Positions 8,114 through 16,406 of a DNA stretch of 64,000 nt are shown here, piece by piece (position 1 is the first letter of the stretch; each line of letters begins with the position of its first letter). The stretch is taken from the NCBI GenBank assembly GCA_013822765.1, contig PNKY01000003.1, positions 248,001 to 312,000 of the forward strand, read 5' to 3'. Position numbers and translations under genes: made by a program. The DNA comes from Rhodospirillum sp. Its GTDB lineage: Bacteria > Pseudomonadota > Alphaproteobacteria > Dongiales > Dongiaceae. Below the pieces are notes generated by a model that did not search any database, was not told the origin of the DNA, and worked only from the letters and a program-made list of their open reading frames with translations.

Positions 8114-8173
8114 TGGGTACCGGACTCCATCTCCTTCCCGGTCACATGGAATCTCCCAATGATTTCAAAGTAG
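8114..8173 (+). pseudogene. Remnant of the 3' end of the DUF2459 gene
   Basis: Read from 8114, this stretch encodes WVPDSISFPVTWNLPMISK followed by TAG. The end of the DUF2459 gene 1.1 kb upstream reads PWTPFSFLVTWNLPMISP and TAG. Over 47 bp (6940-6986 against 8127-8173) about 37 bases agree by my count. There is no start or upstream domain, so this is a fragment, most simply left by a partial duplication around fkbM. The rest of the 8103-8258 spacer contains nothing else I recognise. Confidence 0.6.
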
Positions 8174-8258
8174 GGACATGCGTTTTGCATGCCTTGCGGG
8201 ATGGGGGCGCGGCTGATAGAAGGCGGCGGACTTTTGGATAGCCCTTTAGGAGAGCCGA

Positions 8259-9557
<1,299 letters not shown>

Positions 9558-9581
9558 GGCCCAGGCCAAATCGGCTTCCGG

Positions 9582-9613
9582 AACGGCGCGGTCCACCCGC
9601 GCCGTTTCTGTTT
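9582..9613 (+). terminator. Rho-independent terminator after ahcY
   Basis: A perfect 10-bp stem, AACGGCGCGG (9582-9591) with CCGCGCCGTT (9597-9606), closes a 5-base loop and is followed by TCTGTTT. It lies 25 bp after the ahcY stop and 46 bp before the next gene. Confidence 0.8.
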
Positions 9614-9651
9614 AGGTTGTCGCAACCCGTTGCAGCGACTACAGTCTCGCC

Positions 9652-12132
9652 ATGTTTTGGGGGGAAGAATACCTAGGCCGGAGGGCCGGGCAGCGGCGCT
9701 GGAAGACGGTTGCGACGGCCCTTGGCCTGGTCGCGGCGTCTTGGACCGGCTTGCCCGCGCTGGCACAGACACAGCCGGATGTTGTGGTTCAGGAATTTAC
9801 CGGCTCGAACCTGCCCGGCGTCAATTTGGTCTGGGCGGCCGTCCTCATCGGCGTCGCCCTTATTATCCTGGTGGCGCAGCAGATCACCCACCGCCTGGCG
9901 CTGCGGCGCGAGGCGGATGCGCGCGGTGATCTTTCGCGCCGGCTGATCGAGGCGCGCGAGCGCTTGGCGACCGGCCCGTTTGCCCTGATCGAGTGGAGCG
10001 GCGCCGGCGGTGCGGTCGAGTTGGAGCCGCGCGCGGCCGAGCTGCTGAGCCTCAACCGCCCGCAGACCACGCTCGAGGAAGTGCGCGCGCTGCTGCAGAA
10101 CGACGGGCCGAATGCCGAGGAGACCTGGGCCGCCCTGCTGGCGGGCAAGGGCGCGGCGCAGGCCGTGATGCGCCACGTCCACACCGGCCGCCGGCTGCGG
10201 CTGCAGCGTCCGGAGCAGGGCGGCGCACGCCGGTTGTGGCTCGACGACGTCAGCGAGACCATGGCGCTGGTCGATGAATCGCGCGCAGCAGTGCGCGGCT
10301 TCATGGAACTGCTCGACCGGCTGCCGATGCCGATCTGGTGCCGCGACGAGAACCTCGCCATCACCTACGGCAACCAGGCGTTCCACCGGCTGGTCGACCT
10401 GCCGCCGGGCGAGGTGCCGCGCTCCGGCCGCGACATCAACAGCGCGGCGCGCGCCCTTGCCGCCCGTGCACAGAAGCTCGGCATGGTGCAGTCGGAAAGC
10501 CAGCAGCAGGTGGTAGGCGGCAAGCGCCGGCTGTTCGACTTCAATGAGGCGCCGCTGCCGACCGGCGCGCTGATCGGTTTCGCGCTCGACCAGACCGCGC
10601 TCGAGGATACCCATTCGGAGCTGGCGCGCCATATCGCGGCGCACGACGACGTGCTGCAAAGCTTGGGTACCGCGATCGTGATCTTTGGCCCCGACAAGCG
10701 CGTGAAGTTCTTCAACGCCGCCTATCGCGACCTGTTCGAGATGGACCCGCAGTTCCTGCAGTCGGAGCCGACCATCGACGAGGTGCTGGATTCGCTGCGC
10801 GAGCGCCGGCAGATCACCGAGCAGGCGGACTTCCGTAACTACAAGCAGGAGTTCGCGCGCCACATCATGTCCATCATCGCTCCGTTCGAGGAGCTGATGC
10901 ACACCCCCAAGGGCCGCACCTTCCGCATGGTGGCGACCCCGCACCCGATGGGCGGCGTGATCCTGACCTACGAGGACGTCACCGACAAGCTGGCGATGGA
11001 AGCCAGCTACAACACGCTTATCGAGGTGCAGCGCGAGACCATCGATCATCTCTACGAAGGCATCGCGGTCTATGGCAGCGACGGCAGGCTGAAGTTGCAC
11101 AACTCCGCCTTCACCCGCATGTGGTCGCTGACCGAGGACGAGATCGCCAATCAGCCGCACGTCTCCAAGGTGGTCGACCTGGTGGCGAAGTTCTTCGTCG
11201 GCCGCAAGGACTGGCCTTCGGTGCGCGAGCGCATCGTGAGCGAGGTGGCGGAGCGCGAGCTGCGCAACCTGCGGATCGAGCGCGGCGACCGCAAGGTGAT
11301 CGACGTCGCGGCGATTCCGCTGCCCGATGGCGGGCGGCTGTACAAATACACCGACGTCACCGACAGCATCAACATGGAGCGTGCGTTGCGCGAGCGCAAC
11401 GAAGCGCTGATGGCCGCCGACCGGCTGAAGTCGGAATTCATCGCCAACGTCAGCTACGAGTTCCGCACGCCGCTGAACGCCATCATCGGCTATGCCGAGC
11501 TGCTGTCGCGGCAATATTTCGGCACGCTGAACGAGAAGCAGCAAGAGTACAGCCACGGCATCCTCGATGCGGCGCAGGCATTGCTGCTGCTGATCTCCGA
11601 TGTGATCGACGTGGCGGCGATCGAGGCCGGCTATATCAAGCTCGATCTGAAGCCGATCGACGTGAAGGACATGCTGGAGGCGAGCGAGCGGCTGTTCCAG
11701 CAGCGCGCGCGCATGCGCTCAGTGGCACTGAGCCTCGATACGGCGAGCGAGCTGGGCGAGATCGTGGGCGACCAGCAGCGCCTGAAGCAAGCTTTGTCCA
11801 ACCTGCTGTCCAACGCCTTGTCGGCGGCGCCGTACGGCGGCACCGTCACGTTGCGCGCCAAGCGCCAGCCGCTGCAACTCGCGCTCGCGGTCGAGGTCAG
11901 CAGCGGCCCTGCGGGCGAAGGCACCACGATCGAAAGCAGCGCCATTCCCGCCGAGATCGGCGGCTCGGCCGGCTCCGGCCGCGACGTCACCAGCGGCCTC
12001 GGCATCGCGCTGGTTCGCACGCTGGTGGAGCTGCATGGCGGCCGGGTCGAGACCGAGATCGGCCTCGGCTACCGCCGCGTGGTGTGCACGCTGCCGCTGG
12101 ACCCGACGGGACGCCCGGCGGCCCCGAACTAA
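9652..12132 (+). CDS. divL: DivL-like PAS-domain kinase homologue with Tyr in the H-box
   Basis: An 826-residue membrane protein of histidine-kinase architecture. Two N-terminal hydrophobic segments (about residues 20-38 and 56-76) precede three PAS-like regions near residues 215-320, 335-440 and 460-570. The dimerisation box reads ANVSYEFRTPLNAIIGYAELL, so Tyr602 stands where kinases have histidine. Caulobacter DivL has the same substitution and regulates CckA and CtrA rather than acting as a normal kinase. The N-box (LSNLLSNAL) is kept, but the G1 box is degenerate (SSGPAGEG). Position between ahcY and tsaE fits divL in related genomes. The possible partner genes (cckA, ctrA, divK) are not in this window. 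Confidence 0.82.
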   Translation: MFWGEEYLGRRAGQRRWKTVATALGLVAASWTGLPALAQTQPDVVVQEFTGSNLPGVNLVWAAVLIGVALIILVAQQITHRLALRREADARGDLSRRLIEARERLATGPFALIEWSGAGGAVELEPRAAELLSLNRPQTTLEEVRALLQNDGPNAEETWAALLAGKGAAQAVMRHVHTGRRLRLQRPEQGGARRLWLDDVSETMALVDESRAAVRGFMELLDRLPMPIWCRDENLAITYGNQAFHRLVDLPPGEVPRSGRDINSAARALAARAQKLGMVQSESQQQVVGGKRRLFDFNEAPLPTGALIGFALDQTALEDTHSELARHIAAHDDVLQSLGTAIVIFGPDKRVKFFNAAYRDLFEMDPQFLQSEPTIDEVLDSLRERRQITEQADFRNYKQEFARHIMSIIAPFEELMHTPKGRTFRMVATPHPMGGVILTYEDVTDKLAMEASYNTLIEVQRETIDHLYEGIAVYGSDGRLKLHNSAFTRMWSLTEDEIANQPHVSKVVDLVAKFFVGRKDWPSVRERIVSEVAERELRNLRIERGDRKVIDVAAIPLPDGGRLYKYTDVTDSINMERALRERNEALMAADRLKSEFIANVSYEFRTPLNAIIGYAELLSRQYFGTLNEKQQEYSHGILDAAQALLLLISDVIDVAAIEAGYIKLDLKPIDVKDMLEASERLFQQRARMRSVALSLDTASELGEIVGDQQRLKQALSNLLSNALSAAPYGGTVTLRAKRQPLQLALAVEVSSGPAGEGTTIESSAIPAEIGGSAGSGRDVTSGLGIALVRTLVELHGGRVETEIGLGYRRVVCTLPLDPTGRPAAPN

Positions 12133-12157
12133 GGCCCTGCCCTCACCCCATGCTCTC

Positions 12158-12287
12158 CCGTCATGGCAAGGCTTGGCCTTGCCATCCACGAGTTCGATGG
12201 GCAACACTGTGACGTCACATGCAAACTCGTGGATCCCAAGGCCAAACACCGTCGGCGAATGCCGACATTCGTCGGCAGGGATGACGG
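12158..12287. repeat. ~129-bp structured intergenic repeat, copy 1
   Basis: An outer inverted repeat (CCGTCAT and ATGACGG) encloses three stems. They are ATGGCAAGGC (12163-12172) with GCCTTGCCAT (12176-12185); ATCCACGAGTT (12184-12194) with AACTCGTGGAT (12224-12234); and GTCGGC/GCCGAC (12251-12266), with GTCGGC repeated at 12271-12276 as an alternative partner. Related copies lie at 28632-28760 and 61455-61583. Here it follows divL and faces the convergent DUF1993 gene. Confidence 0.85.
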
Positions 12288-12315
12288 AGAATAGTGGCAA
12301 AGCCGGCGATGAAGA

Positions 12316-12822
12316 CTACGACCGCCCCAGATAATCCATCTTGCCGAGTTCCACGCCGTTGTGGCGCAGGATGTCGTAGGTGGTGGTGACGTGGAAAAAG
12401 AAGTTCGGCAGCGACAGCTTGAAGAGATAGTCCTGGCCGCGGAACTTCATCTCCTCGCCGCGGACCTTCAGGATGCACGTGCGCTCCTCGCTGCCGTCTA
12501 TCTGCGCGGCATTGCAGCCCTTCACGAAATCGATGGTCTTGGCGATGCGTGCCTGCAGTTCCGGAAATGTCGTCTCGGTGTCCGCGAAGCTCGGCACGTC
12601 GACGCCGGCGAGGCGTGCGACGCAGCCCTTCGCCGCGTCGGAGGCGATCTGCACCTGCCGCGCCAGCGCAAGCATGTCGGGCGCGAGGCGCGCATTGATG
12701 AAGACGGTGGGATCGATCTTCTTGGCCTCGGCATGGGCGGCGCCCTTGGCGAGGATGGCGGCGAGATTCTCCAGCCCGCGCAGGAATACGGGGACGGAAG
12801 CTTGATACATCGAGAGTGTCAT
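12316..12822 (-). CDS. DUF1993 family protein
   Basis: A 168-residue helical protein that fits DUF1993: it begins SMYQASVPVFLRGLENL, has INARLAPDMLALARQVQIASDAAKG in the first third, LQARIAKTIDFVKG in the middle, and ends FFFHVTTTYDILRHNGVELGKMDYLG. The DinB-like four-helix fold is expected from family knowledge, but the function is unknown. It is transcribed with, and 87 bp after, the flavoprotein gene on the same strand. The pair interrupts the usual divL-tsaE neighbourhood. Confidence 0.85.
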   Translation of the reverse strand: MTLSMYQASVPVFLRGLENLAAILAKGAAHAEAKKIDPTVFINARLAPDMLALARQVQIASDAAKGCVARLAGVDVPSFADTETTFPELQARIAKTIDFVKGCNAAQIDGSEERTCILKVRGEEMKFRGQDYLFKLSLPNFFFHVTTTYDILRHNGVELGKMDYLGRS

Positions 12823-12909
12823 GATGAATTCCCAGAACGAAATGCGAAGATCCGCAACCTAGTCGGTTGCAGCCGCTCGTTCTACCGCGCTCTCAACGTG
12901 GTCTTGTGA

Positions 12910-13920
12910 CTACGCGTGCGGCACGCCCTTGGTGGTCGAGTATTCGAAGTGCAACGCTTCGCCCGGGTGCACCAGCGGGTAGATGCCGTGCGCGGCCATC
13001 GCCGCCTCGGAGAAGCCGCACAGGATGAGCTTCAGCTTGCCGGGATAGCGCGCGATGTCGCCGATGGCGAAGATGCCGGCCGCGCTCGACGCGCAAGTCT
13101 CCGGAGAGACCGTGATGTGGTTGTGGTCGAGATTAAGCCCCCAATGCGCGATCGGCCCGAGATTCATCGCGAGCCCGAAGAAGGGCAACAGCACATCCGC
13201 CTCCAGCTTGCGGACCTTGCCGTCGAGGGTCGCGACGTTGACGGCGCTGAGCTGGCCGGTCGCGCCTTCCAGCGAATGCAGCTGGTAGGGAACGACCAGC
13301 TCGATCGCACCCTGCTTCGCCAGCTCCTCCATGCGCGCGACCGATTCCGGTGCGCCGCGGAACTTCGGGCGGCGGTGGATGACGAAGATCTCCTTGGCGA
13401 TGCCGGCCAAGGCCAGCGTCCAGTCGAGTGCGGAATCGCCGCCGCCGGCGATCACCACGCGCTTGCCGCGCATGTCCTCCTTGCGCTTCACCAGATAGAA
13501 GACGCTCTTGCCCTCGAACTCGGCCAGGCGCTCCAGTGGCGGGCGGTTGGGGCCGAAGGCGCCGACGCCGGCCGCGATGATGACCGCCTTCGCATCCACC
13601 CTGGTGCCGGTCGAGGTTTCGAGGTGCCAGCGGTCGCCGACCTGGGTCAGCTTATCGACCTGCTGGCCGAGATGGTACACCGGCTCGAATGGGGCGGCCT
13701 GCTCCTCCAGCTTCTGGATCAAATCGGCGGCGTCGATCGCGGGATAGCCTGGGATGTCGTAGATCGGCTTCTCAGGATACAGCGCCGCGCACTGCCCCCC
13801 AGTGGTCTCCAGCGCGTCGATGACGTGGCATTTCATTTTCAGCATGCCGCATTCGAACACCGCGAACAGGCCGACCGGGCCTGCGCCGATGATCGCCACG
13901 TCCGTTACATGCGCCGTCAT
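12910..13920 (-). CDS. Ferredoxin/flavodoxin--NADP+ reductase, thioredoxin-reductase-like type
   Basis: A 336-residue two-dinucleotide-binding flavoprotein. The FAD loop is IIGAGPVGLFAVFECG near residue 9, followed by TTGGQCAALYPEKPIYDIPGYP. The NADPH loop is IAGGGDSALDW, and the second FAD contact is GIFAIGDIARYPGKLKLI near the C-terminus. The CxxC pair of true thioredoxin reductases is absent, which places it with the TrxR-like ferredoxin-NADP+ reductases (as in Bacillus YumC). It probably supplies electrons to ferredoxins or flavodoxins. I started at 13920 (MTAHVTDVAIIGAG); an upstream in-frame extension lacks domain content. Confidence 0.85.
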   Translation of the reverse strand: MTAHVTDVAIIGAGPVGLFAVFECGMLKMKCHVIDALETTGGQCAALYPEKPIYDIPGYPAIDAADLIQKLEEQAAPFEPVYHLGQQVDKLTQVGDRWHLETSTGTRVDAKAVIIAAGVGAFGPNRPPLERLAEFEGKSVFYLVKRKEDMRGKRVVIAGGGDSALDWTLALAGIAKEIFVIHRRPKFRGAPESVARMEELAKQGAIELVVPYQLHSLEGATGQLSAVNVATLDGKVRKLEADVLLPFFGLAMNLGPIAHWGLNLDHNHITVSPETCASSAAGIFAIGDIARYPGKLKLILCGFSEAAMAAHGIYPLVHPGEALHFEYSTTKGVPHA

Positions 13921-14125
13921 GCCTTTGCTCCATATTCCTACGCGCCGAGGGCCGAATTGCGCCGCATCCTGCCGCCCGTATGCGCTGAAGTCCATCTTGG
14001 CGGCGACACCGGCGGGTGCAGTTCTGTCTGCCTGGCGGCGTTCGATCCCGTTCCGTTCCGAAATACCCTGTCGGTTCGCAGGGTGAATTGATCTTGCGAA
14101 AAGGGATCGTTAAAAGCTTGGCGCG

Positions 14126-14614
14126 ATGATGCCCACGAGCAAGAGCGACTCAGCCATCGACCTGCCGGATCTCGCTGCGACCGATGCGCTCGGGCGCCGC
14201 CTGGCGAAGGCGCTGCGGCGAGGGGATGTGGTGGCGCTGAAGGGTGGCCTGGGCGTGGGGAAGACGACATTGGCGCGTGCGATCGTGGCGGAGCTGTCGC
14301 CCGACCTTGGTGACGTGCCGAGCCCGACCTTCACCCTGGTCCAGACCTATCCGGTCGAATTGAGCGATGGGCCGGCGGAGCTCTGGCACTTCGATCTCTA
14401 TCGCCTGGACCGGCCGGACCAGGTCTATGAGCTGGGGATCGAGGACGCGTTGGCCGAGGGCGTGTCGCTGATCGAATGGCCGGAGCTGGCGGCGGGGCTG
14501 CTGCCGGAGGAGCAAATATTGACGATCGAACTGCAGATCATGTCGGGGCAAGCACGGCGCGCACAGCTGAGTGGCGGCGCGGCCTGGCGCGAACGCCTGG
14601 CGGGGTTATCATGA
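14126..14614 (+). CDS. tsaE: tRNA threonylcarbamoyladenosine biosynthesis ATPase TsaE
   Basis: A 162-residue P-loop ATPase that works with TsaB and TsaD to make t6A37 in tRNAs reading ANN codons. Walker A is KGGLGVGKTT near residue 40, then VPSPTFTLVQTY, HFDLYRLDRPDQVYELGIED and LIEWPELA, all TsaE signatures. Consecutive ATGs at 14126 and 14129 could both serve. The stop overlaps the amgK start (ATGA). The upstream 205 bp to the divergent flavoprotein gene should hold promoters for both directions, but I see no clear operator. Confidence 0.93.
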   Translation: MMPTSKSDSAIDLPDLAATDALGRRLAKALRRGDVVALKGGLGVGKTTLARAIVAELSPDLGDVPSPTFTLVQTYPVELSDGPAELWHFDLYRLDRPDQVYELGIEDALAEGVSLIEWPELAAGLLPEEQILTIELQIMSGQARRAQLSGGAAWRERLAGLS

Positions 14615-15630
14615 CGCCGATCGACCGCACCGAGCGCGAAGCGCATATCGGCGCCTTTCTGGCAGAGGCCGGATGGGGCAGCGCGCAGCGCGGGCTGCTG
14701 GCGGGCGATGCCTCGTTCCGGCGTTACGACCGGCTGAAGCGTGACGGACAGACCGCGGTGCTGATGGACGCGCCGCCGCCGATGGAGAATGTCGGACCCT
14801 TTCTCAACGTCGCGACCCTGCTCGGCGGGCTCGGCTTCAGCGCGCCGCGCATCCTGGCGCAGGATCGTGCCCGCGGGCTACTGCTGCTCGAAGACCTGGG
14901 CGACAGCACCTATACGACGCTGCTGCGGCAAGGGCATGACGAACGCGCGCTCTATGAACTCGCAACCGATGCGCTGATCGAGGTGCGGCGGCGCGTGCCG
15001 GCGAAGGCGCTCGAGACGCTGCCGGCGTTCGACGAAGCGCGCTGCCTGCGCGAGGTGTCGCTGCTGCTCGATTGGTACTGGCCGGCGATCAAGGGCGCCA
15101 ATGCGCCGGATACCGCGCGAGCCGAGTTCGAAGCGGCCTGGCGCGCCACCCTGCCCGGCATGTGGCAGGCCGGACGGACGGCAGCCTTGTTCGATTTCCA
15201 CGTCGACAACCTGCTGGTGCTGCCGGGGCGCAGCGGTTTTCAGGCGTGCGGCCTGCTCGATTTCCAGGATGCGGTGGCGGGACCGGTGCCGTTCGATCTT
15301 GCTTCGCTGCTGGAGGATGTGCGCCGCCAGGTGCCGCAGGCCCTGGCAAACGCCATGGTGGATCGCTATCTCAAGGGCAACCCGGATATCAAGGCGGCGG
15401 ACTTCCGGTCGGCCTATGCGGTCTCGGCGGCGCAGCGCAACACACGCATTGCCGGCACTTTCACCAGGCTGCTGAAGCGCGACAGCAAGCCGAACTATCA
15501 GCGTTTTATGCCGCGGGTATGGGAATTGCTGCAGCAGGACATCACCCATCCGGCGATGGCCGCAGTGAAACAATGGTTCGATAAGCATTTGTCGCCGGCC
15601 GAGCGGCGGCCCGTCATCGACATCAAGTAG
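14611..15630 (+). CDS. amgK: N-acetylmuramate/N-acetylglucosamine anomeric kinase AmgK (APH fold)
   Basis: A 339-residue aminoglycoside-phosphotransferase-fold kinase. AmgK phosphorylates MurNAc at C1 in cell-wall recycling, and MurU, encoded next, then makes UDP-MurNAc. Visible are GDASFRRYDRL (nucleotide lobe), LLLEDLGD, the Brenner-type loop LFDFHVDNLLVLP, and GLLDFQDAVAGPVPFDLASLLEDVRR. The loop lacks the H-R of the usual HRDxHxxN but keeps the catalytic Asp, the second His and Asn. Coupled to tsaE by ATGA. The tsaE-amgK-murU order is widespread in alphaproteobacteria. Confidence 0.88.
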   Translation: MTPIDRTEREAHIGAFLAEAGWGSAQRGLLAGDASFRRYDRLKRDGQTAVLMDAPPPMENVGPFLNVATLLGGLGFSAPRILAQDRARGLLLLEDLGDSTYTTLLRQGHDERALYELATDALIEVRRRVPAKALETLPAFDEARCLREVSLLLDWYWPAIKGANAPDTARAEFEAAWRATLPGMWQAGRTAALFDFHVDNLLVLPGRSGFQACGLLDFQDAVAGPVPFDLASLLEDVRRQVPQALANAMVDRYLKGNPDIKAADFRSAYAVSAAQRNTRIAGTFTRLLKRDSKPNYQRFMPRVWELLQQDITHPAMAAVKQWFDKHLSPAERRPVIDIK

Positions 15631-15677
15631 TCATCGATCTCAAGTAGCGGATTTTGATTTTGAGCAACAACAGCAAG

Positions 15678-16394
15678 ATGCCCAAGCGTGCGATGGTGCT
15701 GGCCGCCGGATTCGGCAAGCGCCTGCGGCCCTTCACCGACAAGGTGCCGAAGCCGCTGACCAAGGTGCTGGGCGTGCCGATGATCGATGTGGTGCTCGAC
15801 CGCCTGGAGAACGCAGGCATCGAGCGCGCAGTCGTCAACCTGCATCACCTTGGCGAGCAGATCCGCACGCATCTCAAGGACCGCAAGAAGCCTGAAGTCG
15901 TGTTCTCGCAAGAGGACGAAATCCTGGAGACCGGCGGCGGCATCGTGAAGGCAATGCCGCTGCTGGGCGACGAGCCGTTCTTCACCGTCAATGCCAAGAT
16001 CATCTGGCTCAACGGCAAGACCGACTGCCTGGTGCGTATGGCGCAGGCGTTCGATCCGGACAAGATGGACGCGCTGCTGCTGCTGCATTCCACGGCGCAG
16101 GCCGTCGGCTATGACGGGACCGGCGACTTCCTGATGGATCCGACCGGCCGCCTGACCCGCAAGCCGGAGCGGCAGATGGCGCCGTTCCTTTATGCCGGCA
16201 TCCAGCTCTGCCACCCGCGCCTGTTCCGCGACACGCCCAAGGGCGCCTTCTCCACCAACCTCGTGTGGGACCGCGCGATCGAGGAAGGGCGGCTCTACGG
16301 CATTCGCCATGACGGCGAGTGGTACCATGTGTCGACCCCGGCCCATCTCCAGGAAGTCGAGCGCAACCTGACATTCCACGGCTGGCGATTCTGA
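15678..16394 (+). CDS. murU: N-acetylmuramate-1-phosphate uridylyltransferase MurU
   Basis: A 238-residue nucleotidyltransferase. The NTP-binding start is MVLAAGFGKRLRPFTDKVPKPLTKVLGVPM, followed by VNLHHLGEQI, EDEILETGGGIVKA and TVNAKIIW. It would join MurNAc-1-phosphate (from AmgK) to UTP, bypassing de novo UDP-MurNAc synthesis; that route is known to lower fosfomycin sensitivity in pseudomonads. The ATG at 15678 gives the usual start; in-frame TTG codons at 15654 and 15660 are possible because no strong ribosome site precedes any of them. It lies 47 bp after amgK. Confidence 0.88.
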   Translation: MPKRAMVLAAGFGKRLRPFTDKVPKPLTKVLGVPMIDVVLDRLENAGIERAVVNLHHLGEQIRTHLKDRKKPEVVFSQEDEILETGGGIVKAMPLLGDEPFFTVNAKIIWLNGKTDCLVRMAQAFDPDKMDALLLLHSTAQAVGYDGTGDFLMDPTGRLTRKPERQMAPFLYAGIQLCHPRLFRDTPKGAFSTNLVWDRAIEEGRLYGIRHDGEWYHVSTPAHLQEVERNLTFHGWRF

Positions 16395-16406
16395 TACAAT
16401 CCGGGG

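Noticed and set aside
8174..8258. Possible SAH or SAM riboswitch before ahcY
   Set aside because: I could not match the conserved core of either class in this 85-bp stretch; only a short CATGC/GCATG stem stands out.
9673..11556. A 627-residue minus-strand frame opposite the DivL-like gene
   Set aside because: Antisense to a recognised kinase-like gene with clear domains; sequence is a codon-position artefact.
12910..13920. Thioredoxin reductase
   Set aside because: The CxxC redox pair is missing; the fold is shared but the protein fits TrxR-like ferredoxin-NADP+ reductases.
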